Positions 51,030-62,512 of a stretch of 64,000 nt of DNA are shown in pieces (the stretch's first letter is position 1; each line of letters opens with the position of its first letter). The position numbers were made by a program, and so were the translations under genes. This stretch comes from Proteles cristata cristata (taxonomy: Eukaryota > Chordata > Mammalia > Carnivora > Hyaenidae), in contig JAESUZ010000424.1 in NCBI GenBank assembly GCA_017311185.1, positions 716,210 to 780,209 of the forward strand, read 5' to 3'. Below the pieces are notes generated by a model. That model searched no databases. It worked only from the letters and a program-made list of their open reading frames with translations, and had not been told where the DNA came from.

Positions 51030-51495
51030 TAACCCATCAAATACCCATCTCCCAAATATTGCCAGAACAGCCTGTGGTTAAGACAAAGCTGAATTTACTG
51101 TCACCAAGGTAAGGATGACTACTACCTCAAAAGAGAAACATGCAAAGCCACTATACTTATTGAAACTTTTGTATCTGGTTAAGTGCAGAGGACTTATTAG
51201 GGTTGAGTAAGGATCATGATATAATAGTTTAGGGTGGGAGTACATTAGAGGCAAGGGGTTAAAAGAATCTTGGGCTGTAAACTGTCAGTTAATGCTTTCT
51301 GTTGACAAGTTGACAGGTCTTTCCAAAGATTCAGGAATAAGCAATAAAAATTGGAACTTTTATCTTTCTGGAAAAGAGTCTCCTGGAATAGTAAAGTTAT
51401 GCTAATGAAAACAAGATGATAGTCAAGTCATGTTTATGTAGACAGTAAATTGTATGGCACATGGTTTCTCTTCAGGAATCTTCCCAATTTTTAGT
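51030..51495 (+). repeat. Unidentified dispersed repeat, copy 2
   Basis: The better preserved partner of 42610-43135. Landmarks are 'ctcccaaatattgccagaac', 'ctgtggttaagacaaagct', 'ggcaaggggttaaaagaat', 'tctcctggaatagtaaagtt' and 'ggaatcttcccaattttta'. No open frame. Confidence 0.6.
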
Positions 51496-51922
51496 AATCC
51501 ACAAAAGCCTCATATACTAGCACATTAATTTTCATATTTTCTGAATCTTGTAAAGGTCCCAGTGTATGAAAACATCCAATTACTGATGAATAAATACAAT
51601 AAATCAATTAAATTAATTCTGGGGTGTAGATGGCTGATAAGAGAACATTTTTAAAAAGAAGTTTTGCCATGAAATCAGCAGAAAGATTTATGGATCATGA
51701 AATATCAGAGGAAGAGCCACAAAGAATAAGAGGAATAACACTAAACAAGGGGAGAAGAAAACACAATGTTTACATTTCTTAACTTTACCAATTGTCCAAA
51801 ATTCCTTTGCCTAAGATCACCATTTCTCCCTAGAGGACACTAGATATCAATTGTGGCAGTAAATCTTTGAATGTGTCTTAGGAAGTAGTGCTGCTGTTTC
51901 TCTGAGTTAAAGATTTTGTCTT

Positions 51923-52141
51923 TTTTTTTTTTTTTTTTTTATTTTTGAGAGAGAGAGACAGAGACAGAGACAGAGTGTGAATGGGGGAGGAGCATAGAGA
52001 GAGGGAGACACAGAATTTGAAGCAGGCTTCAGGCTCTGAGATGTCAGCATAGAGCTCGACACCGGGCTCGAACTCACAAACTGCGAGATCATGACCTGAA
52101 CCAAAGTCAGCACTCAACTGACTGAGCCATCCAAGCACCCC
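51923..52141 (-). mobile_element. Feline SINE, minus strand, perfect flanking repeat
   Basis: Exact 14-bp target-site duplication AAAGATTTTGTCTT at 51909-51922 and 52142-52155. Long T tail complement, CAGAGACAGAGACAGAG run, GCTTCAGGCTCTGAGATG and head GAGCCATCCAAGCACCCC. Confidence 0.97.
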
Positions 52142-52155
52142 AAAGATTTTGTCTT

Positions 52156-53964
52156 AAGAAGTGAGGATGGGACGCTTCTCTATCTTCTCCATGGAACTGT
52201 AATGAAGGGGACTTTCACGTCCAGTAATTTGGATTTTCTCTCTGTTCTCACCTCCTCGAAGAAGACGTAGATCCTTTTGGAAATATCTGGAGGTACTGTA
52301 TATCTGACTTTGAATTTTTACAAATAAGCAGTTAATTTGGATTATCCAACCTGAAAAATATGAATTGAAGCCTAGTGGAAATCAGACATCTGATCTCTAT
52401 GCTTTGCATGTAAGAAAATGCCATAGGACCAATATTGGGAAAACCCTTGGAATGTGACCCAGGTCCAAACACAGACCAGAGTCTCTTAATTCCAGATCAA
52501 CCTGTGAGATGCAGACTCTTTAGCTATATATTTGTGCAACCCAAGTAGTTAAAAATGATCAGAAAGCATCCTCTTCTAACACCTTGTCTATGTGGTAGAT
52601 TGTTCTGATGGAGTTCAATAGAAGTATGCAATATGGATTTCTTCCATGTTCAAGTAAGCACAGCCTATGACATACCTAGAACTGAAGGACACACCAGCCT
52701 AGGTTTAAAACACATAAGGAGCCAGACTTAACCACATGGGACCAAAAATCACTTCATTTAGCTAGAATTTTCAGGTGTCAGTCTATGAATGAAACTCCAT
52801 CCTTAGACCTGAAAAATCTCAGCCTTTCCAAGGATTCCATTCTTTGAAGAACCTGTGTTCACCTGTGTCATAAAGTGAGTCCACATTCTTTAAAGAATGT
52901 GCACCGGGAGCCCACATCCTTCACTTTTAGATAACTCTCCAGATTCTGGAACCCTGGAGTTTCCTGCCCAAAGGTGCTCCAGGGTCTGTATCCCATTCTA
53001 TCCTGGCTCTTTGGAACTAGCATGTACCTCATAGGTGCAAGGAATGACCAAAAAAATCACCTTTTGCATAGGGAGTACAGAGCTTCGATGTGCAGGCTGG
53101 GGTATCCACAAATGTGGATATAAGCTTTCTGACAGTTTATGACCAGATCACGTCAGGAGTGGGGGTAGGGAGAGATGGGAAGAAGGAAAACGAACAACTG
53201 TGTGTCAGGAACCAGGAAGTTCTGTCTCCACTTATCATTCTCCTGTGAAACTCCAAAGAATTTAAAGAATTCTCAGTTGAAACTTGTTCTTCCTGGTCAT
53301 TATGAAAGCATGGTTGTCAAAGCTAGAGAACAGAACACAGTTATTTAGTATTTTATGAGTTTGACTTACTTTTAAATGTGTACATGTAAAGAGTGTGGAC
53401 CTAAATTTCTAGTCTTTTCCCAGGCCCTGCACATGTTAGTGGTTGGCATGGATGTTATGCGTGTGCATGTGTTTGTGTGTGAGTGCGTGTGCCTGTAGGT
53501 GATAGGGATGGCATTGGTTTGGGAAGTTTAGGTAGGAGTTCTCCGTGTGTGAGATAGATGTAACACAAATCAGGGGAAATATTTCTAGTAAAAATCTTAC
53601 TTTCCTAAAATTAAAGGTTTTGTCCTTAGTGTTAGAAAACAAATAGAGGAAACTGAATTAAACCACATGTAACAGAATATTAGTCTAGAAGACTAATGGA
53701 TGGTGTCAAGAAGGAAGTTAAGTGCCGGAATTAAGGTGCCAGAAAGATAGTTAAGTCTTTGTCAGAAGAAGTTGATTAGTATCATATATAGTTCATGTTT
53801 GGTTTTTACTATGGGAAGAGGGTATATGCTTGAAAGAGCCTTTAGGATTTGTATAGCCTGAGGCATTTCCAACTGAATTATTTCCACTGAAACACAGACC
53901 ATCTATCACTGGATTTATATAAGCATGGTTTATGAATTTTTTATTTTATGTATAATTTTATACA
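52156..53964. other. Intergenic DNA without recognised features
   Basis: Holds a short degenerate GTGTGTGTG/GTGCGTGTG patch near 53460-53492. No gene seen. Confidence 0.4.
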
Positions 53965-54400
53965 GTAGTCCCCCTTATATGCAAGGGATACATTCCAAGA
54001 CCCCCAGTGGATGCTCGAAACTGTGGATAGCTCCCAACTCTAAAAATGCTATGTTGTTTCTCTTCATTATATACTTAGGAAAAAGTCTTATTCACAAATT
54101 AGGCACAATAAAAGATTAATAATAGCCAATTGTAAAATAAAACAATTATAATATATACTGTAATAAAAGTTATATGAATGTGATCTGTCTCAAAATATCA
54201 TATTGTACTGTGCTCACCCTACTTGTGCTGATGTAAATTGATAAAATGTCTAAAATTTGATGAGATGAAATGAGATAAATCACATGGGCATGTGATATAG
54301 GGTTAGGCTACTATTGACCTTCTGCTTATATGTCATAAGCAGGATCACTGGCTTCTTGATTGTGGTTGACTACAAATAACTAAAAACCACACATATCCAA
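53965..54400 (+). mobile_element. Tigger-like (TcMar) DNA transposon remnant
   Basis: The left end 'cagtagtcccccttatatgc' with 'cattccaagacccccagtgg' and 'atgctcgaaactgtggata' is characteristic of Tigger/MER2-type elements. The right end 'tgattgtggttgactacaaa' is compatible with the complementary terminus (GGTTGACCGCAGGTAACTGAAA). Non-autonomous; no transposase frame. Confidence 0.65.
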
Positions 54401-57169
54401 TTTTCTATATCAGAAAAATTTTCACTTTTACTAAGAAAAGGTGTTAACCTAAACTGTGCTATGCCCTGACACATAGGAAAAAGTTATAGCTTGCCTCTGC
54501 TATTGACTGGTGATCCAGTAGTCTAGGTAGAGGCTGAGGAAAAAGAATGGACAGGTGCATTGCAGTGTGTGCCAATTCTTCTTAGAACATAAGAAGCAAA
54601 AGACTATAACTCCTGGAGAAAATGTTCTGAAAGGTCAACAGTAAACACAGTAACTGTCTCAGCCCTGCTTCTCCCCAACCCAACGCTCTTACCAACCCAG
54701 CGTCATGCTAATTCTAACTTGACATGCTTGATGTCAACTCCAGATTTTATATTCTCCAGGTATTTGATAAAACTAGTAGCTAGCAATCCTGTGTATTCTG
54801 TATAGAAAAGCCACCTAATCCCAAATAGAATACACAAGAAGGAAGACAAAACAAAACAAAAACAACACAAACAAAACAGAACTTTCTCTTCCAAAGAATG
54901 CATACTAGGAAGAAAAAAGCTATAGTAGTCCATGAGAAATGACAGGCACTTAAAAAATAGTGTTTTATTAAAAATTTAAGAAGCTATAAATGATTCTGAG
55001 AAACAATGAGGCAATTTGAAAACACTTGTTAATATAATTACCTATGCAGAGGCAGTGGTTGGAATATAAATCTGTGGTTGCCTTAGATTGCTTAGCTGGC
55101 AGGGTAAACCTTGTGGTAGAATTAATTTTTTCCTTCATATCTAAACCTTTGGTTTCTATATAGATTGGAAGTTCCTATAATAAAACAAAAGTCTCAGCAA
55201 TTGTTGGAGCATAGCATACAAATTGTTTAAAAACTCTTCTAATAGTAAGCTGCCCTCCACTGATTCCTTTACTCAATGGTTTACCCCAGCTCCATTTTAT
55301 TCCTTTGCATCCTTAAAGAAATCAAATTCAGGAAAGTCTTGATTGTCACTAACCCTTCCCAACTGCTTGATTTTCCAAGTGCTTTCAAAAAGCCTCAGAG
55401 AAATTCCTGTATAGTCATATGTACCACAATTAGCTACAAGGGCAAAGCATGTTGACCATTGCTTTCTGTCAGGTACTGGAGAATCACATATGTGATAGGC
55501 TCTGCAAAAAGATAAACAGGAAATATGGAAGATACTCTAGCCCTGCAAACCCTGGAGTCTGGCTGGACCACAGATGGGAACATAACAAAGGAGAATTCTA
55601 CTCGTAAAAAATAATAAATACTGAAAAATAAATGTAACAGTCATTCATCTTTCTCCTCCCAGTTTCTATACATGCTCAATTCCTTCACCTTCTCTTTCCA
55701 CTTCTTTCTATCTAAACTGCCCTCAGATATTTCAGTGACACTAGGAAAATGTAAGTAATACATTTTCTTAAAAAAACAACTTTGAAAAATATAGGTTTTT
55801 AATTTTACAATCTCTATGTTCTTAAACCAAAAAGCTGGCTCCTATTTTCTTTTCACTCCTGTTCTCCCTTCACTTGGAGGGAAACATATTATCTCTAGCT
55901 TGTTTATTTATTTGGCTATTTATTCATATATTGAGTGTCTCTATCAATTCAGCATCCAATCCATGCCCATCACTCTGACCCATGCTGGGCGCCCAGAGTG
56001 CAGTCTGTAGATAGGGAAGATTAAAGGGGCTCCTAGGATGCAAAGCAAGGGGCATTCGAAGGTCAGTGGAAACGGATCTAGTATCACAGCTGAGAAGTAA
56101 TATTAATTAAGATTTGGGTCGGTGAGAACATTTGGAGCCTGTATATTGACTAGAGCAGAGGGTCAAGAAGTTGAAAGAAAAGGTATCTATACTGACTCTA
56201 GAGGGCCAAATTGAAAATGTTATCTGGCATTTTTCCACTCCTTCTCCAGGGTGCCATGGCTGTTAAAGTGGAATTGAAATGCATCCCTCCCAGTCTGGGG
56301 GCCATTCTGATCTGACAAAGCAGAGCTACCCACTGTGCTAAATGTGCTGCCACTATTGCTCTGCCCTCATTCTTGGTTACAACTGCTTTCCAATTAATAT
56401 CTTGGGTGCATTATAAATTTGCTCTGGATGCCAGTCATTCCATAAAAAAACAGGCTTAAACTGAGCTCAGCAGTTATAATTATTTTTTGATAATTTTATA
56501 GATTCTTTTCTTAAGTTATCCAAGACTTACTCTTGTTTTATAGATTTCCCTGACTTCAAAGACCTCAAATCACAGAAAGCATAATTTAATTTTATTCTTC
56601 TTTACATGATGGGTTTTCTGGGAAATTCATGTTTACTCCTCTAGATCTACTCTCCACCCTTTTGTATCAGTTCTGTACTCTGGGGAGCTGGGGCTGACTC
56701 ACATGGCACTCTACAAACAAAACCCTTGTTCTGTGGTTTTCTCTTGAATTTGAACAATGGGAATCACCAGTAGGAGAGTAGAGTTTATTCTCCTAGTTTC
56801 CTCACTGTTGTTTAATGCTCATTTGCTGGTCACTGCTCCAAACAGTGGAGAAGGAAAGAAAAGTGAGAAGGTGTAGGGAAGGGGGTGCACTGTCCCCAAA
56901 TCCCAGTAACAAATTCTTCCTTTTGAACCCTCAACTTCATGAGAGGAGTAACTAACCTCAGGATGTTGCATTCTCTCTTGTTTCCCTATTCCTATTACCT
57001 AAGTGCCTTTGTAAACTGTTCATTTATTAAAGCCTCCTCAAATTAAATCCAACTGGAATATATCTCTGTTCTTATTGTAATAAAGACACAATGGAAAAAC
57101 TGATTTATTTGCCAGAAATTCACTAGAGGTGATATGGTAGAGGCAACTGCATTTGTAATTGAAAAAGGT
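54401..57169. other. Mostly unique DNA
   Basis: No gene or named repeat. 56230-56470 is a repeat-free, more GC-balanced stretch noted in findings. An AAACAAAACAAAA-type run lies near 54846-54879. Confidence 0.4.
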
Positions 57170-57335
57170 CAGGATGGAAATCCTGACTCTGACACTTGCT
57201 CACCGTGTGACCTTGGTCTAGTTAGTTAATTATTCTGTGCCCCAGTTTTCTTCTCTATAAAATGGATAAGTTGCTTTTCAGGTTTCCTGTGAATATATAA
57301 TTTATGAAAAGTGCTAAGCATAGTACCTGGGGCAG
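57170..57335 (+). mobile_element. MIR element
   Basis: 'aatcctgactctgacacttg', 'accgtgtgaccttggtcta', 'ccccagttttcttctctat' and 'aagtgctaagcatagtacct' are in MIR order. Confidence 0.85.
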
Positions 57336-57489
57336 AGAAAATTTCTTATCTTAGTGGCTAGCAATCAATCCAGTCATTCAGGTGTTAATGAAGCCAGTAA
57401 TCCAGTTTCCACCCTTGTAGAAGCAAGCTTTTCCTAATCACTTGGCCACTGAATGCCTTTTTGCACTCTTAACCCTGGGTAGACATGAA

Positions 57490-57640
57490 TTCATCGATTC
57501 AACTAATATTTATTGATTGCCTATTATCTAAACGACATCATGTTAAGAGCTGTGGAGAATTAAAATAAGATGTAAGTCTTATTTCTTAAGAAGCTTATAT
57601 TCTCTCAGGAGCAAGGGGACAAAGGACATAATCATCAACT
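57490..57640 (+). mobile_element. L2 fragment
   Basis: 'attcaactaatatttattga', 'ttgcctattatctaaacg', 'aagagctgtggagaattaaa' and 'agaagcttatattctctcag' follow the L2 3' order. Confidence 0.65.
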
Positions 57641-58526
57641 GGATTTCTAAGATGTCTTAGCTACTAACAAGTCTTCAAATATTCTTACCTAGGAAGCTGA
57701 ATGCCACATAAAGGTAGAAATATAGGATATATCAAAGAGGCAGATTGCCAACAAACCAGAATGCAAAATATTTAGAGAAATAAGTGTATTTCTTTGAGTC
57801 TGGTAGGGATTATCTTGTAAATGCAAGCCACAAGTGATTCTGAAACTTACTTTTGGAATACACACTCAAAGAAAACAAGTGTGATGTTTTGTCCATGACA
57901 AGATGTTCATTCATTCACTGATCCTCTTTTCTCTGCTCCAGAGTACAGTTATCTTTTCACAAAACTTTGACCTGGCCAGCCAGATCATGATTTCAAAAAG
58001 CAAATGTACTTTAATTAATTTCTTACTTAAATGATAGAAAGAGCTTACTCAATGTTTAATTTTACCCTAGATATTAAGGATTATCTGACCCCAACATTCA
58101 CATACAGATTTAAAACACTCCAGTATCATTATTTTGGTTTTTTACAGGTTAATGATATTCTAAACTGAAGAGTTCAGGGTTATAAGGGTCCATGCTGCAC
58201 TCCTGGCAAGGGAACATTTGATTGATTTATTTGGGATCTCAATTTTCCTTATAGTAAAATGGCAAAATGTTGGCTTGTTCACAAACAATTCCTATTTCCA
58301 TCCAATTTCAATTCTAAGCCATTAAAGATACATTAATATCCTTCAAACTATTCATCCAGGTGAGAAAGGTAGGAAATTCAGGTTCTTCAAGGAGAAAATT
58401 GCTTCTAATACTCTGCCAAATGAATGACCACTGTTTCTGCCTACATATGAGCAGTTTGATCAAAATATACATAATTGGCTAGTCTTAGAATTTTCCAGCC
58501 CTCATAATTTTCTGCATTTCTTAAGA
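57641..58526. other. Intergenic DNA without recognised features
   Basis: No gene or named repeat. Confidence 0.4.
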
Positions 58527-58538
58527 ATATATATATAT

Positions 58539-58569
<31 letters not shown>
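58527..58569. repeat. (TA)n microsatellite
   Basis: Alternating TA for about 43 bases with a single ACA interruption near 58540. Confidence 0.95.
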
Positions 58570-58909
58570 GACTAATCAGTTGATTTTGAAGGAATCTGGT
58601 CATTTGTACTGGGATAGAAATAATCTGACATGGCTTCCCATTTGTCTTAGTAGTTGGAGTGAGTTTCATGGGACCAGTTTACTGCATCTGAAACTCTTGT
58701 GAGTGTCCTTGGGTGTGTGAGTTTGAACATTATTGGCACGCCAAACTACTCATAAGCAATTTAGCTAGTTAGTGAACTGTAGGCTCTAGTGCTTTCCTAG
58801 GAATACAGACAATTTCCCATATATTACATATCCACAAGTGTTAAAGACAGGCTATGTGATTCCTATATTTACCAAAGACAATCCATCTGGGAATACAAAC
58901 AGATATGAT

Positions 58910-58937
58910 ACACACACACACACACACACACACACAC
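58910..58937. repeat. (CA)14 microsatellite
   Basis: A pure CA run followed by a looser CA-rich patch to about 59015. Short minus-strand open frames here are low-complexity artefacts. Confidence 0.95.
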
Positions 58938-59627
58938 TGACATAGACACAGGGACATATGAAAAAGGCACAGATGAGCACACACACATATGGACACACAC
59001 CCACAGAAACACATGTATCTTTCCATGTCTTAGAATGTCCATAAAATGACATGCTTTGAGTGATGTAAAATCATATGGCAGGGTGATATGAGACATCAGA
59101 CAGGAAAGGTCAGTTGGTGGTGAGATTTTACTCTATACTCTAATCCATCAGGGGGGTTGGGTTGTCAAAGGCAAGACTTACAAATTAGTTATCTAGCCAG
59201 TTGAAGTTGAGAGTTTACTGTTACTTGAGCCTTTTCCTCATTCCATTTCTCCACAAAAACAAAACAAACAAACAAAAATGCCAGCACATTGCTCACACTT
59301 TCTTTCAGCTGCAATTCCCTAAACCCAAACACAGTCTATATTCAAGAGTTAGTCATATTTGAATAAATGCTTTTAAAGACTGTCTCGATTCATAACTGAA
59401 GGGCTGGGTCCCTGCATTTGTGCAGCCTCAAGTGTTTGTCTGCTATTAAGAACACTATTAGTTTGCAGAAATAGGAGGGGAGGCAAGATGGCGGAGAAGT
59501 AAGGAGCTCCGTACTTGCACTCGCGCCCATACATCACACAGAAAAGATCTGAAGCCATTGGAAACCATACAAAACCTGAGAGACTGGGAGAAAAAGGACG
59601 CAGAATCCACTGAGAAAGCCTTCTAAC

Positions 59628-61341
59628 GTGAGTGCGAACCGGGGAAGGTAAAATCGGGCCGGGATCGGAGCCTCCAGGGTGGGAGGCGATCCCCCTCTAC
59701 CCTCTACGGGGAGTGAGAGGGGAAAAGGAGAGAGTCCGAGACAGAAAAATCTCCGCTCGGTGCATAGAAAGACCGTACTTGCCAAATATCTGCACACCAG
59801 GTCCCCTCGCGACAACTGGTCCTGGGGGAGGCTGAGCACACAAACTGCTTCTTTGTGCCGCTCCTGGAGGTGGGGTTTTAAAGCGGAGCGGGTGCGCCTG
59901 CCGCCATTGTAGCTCCAGGGCGGCTGGGATCCCTGAAAGAGACGCGCAGACACAGGGCACCCGCGCTCCTGGCTGGCTGGAACTCGAGAGGGAAGGCAAA
60001 AAGCTAAAAACTGGAAATTTGCCTGTGAGTTCGTGTTTCGGGTGACGAGCCATAGAGAGACCCGGTTTTCCTCACTCCAGCGGCGGCGCGCTTGCCGCCA
60101 TTGTAGCTCCAGGGCGGCTGGGACCCCGAAGGAGACGCGCAGACACCAGGCGTCCACGCTCCTGGCTGGCTGGAACTCGAGAGGGAAGGCAAAGAGCTAA
60201 AAACTAGGAAATTTGCCTGTGAGTTCGTGTTTCGGGTGACGAGCCATAGAGAGACCCGGTTTTCCTCACTCCAGCGGGCTCAGGCTACGCGGACGCTGCA
60301 GGCAAGCCCCCGCGCATGCGCACCAGAGCCGACCAGAGAAGAAAGCAGCGATCCTGACTCCGCCCCCAGAGCTCAGCAGGGAGCCTGGAATAGCCCGAGG
60401 GGGTTGTCTGGGAAGCTGTGTCTAAGGCAACTTCAGCGGGGCGCGGGCTGGGATTTGGAGATTGGAACTGGCCTGGGTTGAAGAGTGCAACCAACTTCGG
60501 CTGCGTCCCCGGAACGGGGAGTTGACACGCCAAAAAAAAAAAAAAGCGAGCTGCAGTGCGGGGTTCAAGAAGGGACTGGAGCACCGTCACTCTCCTTCCC
60601 ACAATCGCCAAGGCAGAACCCCCGCCTGAGGCATCGGATCACGCCACGCCCATCCCTGCCTGAGAGGTGCCCTCCTCCCTTTTTTTTTTCTTTTTCCCTT
60701 TTTTTTTTCCTTTTTTTTTTCTTCTTTTTTTTTCCCCTTTCTTTTCTCTTTTTTTCTTCTTCTTTCTCTTTTCTCGCTTTTTTCCCCAAAACACTGACCT
60801 GATTAACTCTGGTCGCCAGCTTGCTTAAACAATCACAAGTCCATTCTGTAAATGTAAATTCTACACCTACCGACTTTTCAGCTATTTCTCTCAGGAGTAA
60901 TTAGACTATATAGTTTCTCTGGATAATTCCAGCATCCTTCTCTCACCTATCCAACCACATTCTACCCTTTACCTCTTTGAAAAAAGTTTCTTATCCCTTC
61001 TGCCTGTTCATTCTATTTCCAAATCTGCCTTGTCTCACCCTGCCTTCTCTTTTTCTCTATGCTCTTCAACCAGCACTGCATACACACGGCTATTTAACTG
61101 TAGCTGGGAAATCCAGGTATATGCTTTAAACCGTTCTTTGTCCATCGGTTTTCTTCTTTTTTCCTTTTCTTTTCCCCTTTTTGACCCTTTTATGTATTTT
61201 ATGCTCCCTATTCGCCCTCCCTCCTCCGTCTTTTCTATTAACTTTTTCGTTTTCCCTCTCACTTTGCATGTTAGTTGAATCAGCCTGTGCGTTTGTGTGC
61301 TCCTGCTCCCTGTGTGTTTGTCTGTCTGTTTTCTTTTCCAG
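59628..61341 (+). other. Candidate 5'UTR intron in L1-2
   Basis: Same GTGAGT donor (59628) and TTTTCTTTTCCAG acceptor (ending 61341) as in L1-1. The predicted intron is 1,714 bp against 1,484 bp in L1-1. The tandem duplication and the T-tract expansion both fall within it. Confidence 0.4.
59883..60278 (+). repeat. Tandem duplication in L1-2 5'UTR
   Basis: Two head-to-tail units, offset 194 bp: GCCGCCATTGTAGCTCCAGG starts at 59900 and again at 60094. Each unit runs through CTGGCTGGCTGGAACTCGAG to CCTCACTCCAGCGG. L1-1 has one unit. The AGCGG shared by both ends is microhomology at the junction. The two units differ at several positions. Confidence 0.95.
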
Positions 61342-61577
61342 GGCTACCTCAAGAAACAAGCTAGAGTACACAAGGTGAAGAGTCCCAAATATCACTACGA
61401 ATAGGAAAATAAAATAACTAAGGTCCCAACAAGAGTGACCGAGGGATACCATTCAAAAACAATCTCTGAAAGGATAGGCCCTGGAAAGTCAAAGAGTTTC
61501 TTGGATATAGCAGTGCTCATAGAAACAGAGAGCATAACAGGTCTTTAAAACCAACAAGAGCCGGAAAGCTAACTAAA

Positions 61578-62466
61578 ATGACGAAACGAAAGAGCTCTCC
61601 TCCAAAGAAACTCCAAGAAGAAATGACAGCTAATGAACTGCTCAAAACAGATATCAGCAGCATAAGTGAACAAGATTTTAGAATAATAATGGTGAAATTA
61701 ATAGCAGGGCTTGAAAAAAACATAGGCGACATCAAAGAAACTATGGCTACAGACAGAATGGAAAATAAAAATAGGCATGAAGAATTAAAAAATGCGATAA
61801 ATGAGATCCATAATAAATTAGAGGCCTCCAATGCACGGCTTGAAGAGGCAGAAAGGAGAATAAGTGATTTAGAAGACACCATTATAGAAAAACAAGAAGC
61901 TGACAAAAAGAGACAAACTGATCCAGGAACAGGAAAGAATTCGAGAGCTCAGCGACACAGTCAAACGCAACAATATCCATATCATAGGAATCCCAGAAGA
62001 GGAAGAGAGAGGGAAAGGTGCTGAAGGAGTCCTGGAACAAATTATAGCAGAGAACTTCCCCGACCTGGGGAAGGAAGTAAATGTGGAAATACAAGAGGCT
62101 CAGAGGACTCCCGTCAGATGTAACTTGAATCGATCTTCTGCACGACATATCATAGTCAAAATGGCAAAATACAAGGACAAAGAGAGAATGTTGAAAGCAG
62201 CTAGGGAGAAAAGGGCCCTCACATACAAAGGGAAACCTATCAGAGTGGTGACAGACCTATCTACTGAAACGTGGCAGGCCAGAAAGGAATGGCAGGAGAT
62301 CTTCAATGTGATGAACAGTAAAAATAGGCAGCCAAGAATCCTCTATCCAGTAAGCCTGTCATTCAGAATAGAAGGAGAGATAAAAAACTTTCCAAATAAA
62401 CAGAAATTGAAAGAATTTGTCACCACGAAGCCAGCCCTACAAGAAATCCTGAGGGGGATGCTCTGA
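61578..62466 (+). pseudogene. L1-2 ORF1 (ORF1p), one frameshift
   Basis: Trimeric RNA-binding protein of the L1 particle. From ATG at 61578 the first 148 codons are open, covering the basic N-terminus and the coiled coil (RLEEAERRISDLEDTIIEK). Near 61905 the A-run after GCTGAC is two bases shorter than in L1-1, and the frame is lost. The RRM-like and C-terminal domains continue in another frame (62083-62466), with KGKPIRVVTDLSTETWQARK and the end ILRGML. Unlike L1-1 there is no TGA at the RRM/C-terminal junction: the codon is CGA. Less damaged than L1-1 ORF1. Confidence 0.92.
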
Positions 62467-62512
62467 AGGAAAGGTTGCAAGGAACAAAGATTCTAGAGAC
62501 ACCACCACAAAC

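Larger units (their letters stand above)
59475..61577 (+). promoter_or_regulatory. L1-2 5'UTR / internal promoter
   Basis: About 2.1 kb, CpG-rich at its start. It shows the YY1-type CAAGATGGCGG at 59484-59494, a 378-bp block identical to L1-1, the duplicated unit at 59883-60278, an A-run at about 60532-60545, and a T/C tract at 60677-60789 that is longer than in L1-1. A minus-strand frame at 59534-60157 is open for 207 codons but, as in L1-1, opens with GTG and contains no ATG. Confidence 0.85.

Noticed and set aside
58841..59096. Several Cys/Val-rich minus-strand frames
   Set aside because: They are translations of the (CA)n/(TG)n microsatellite, a low-complexity artefact.
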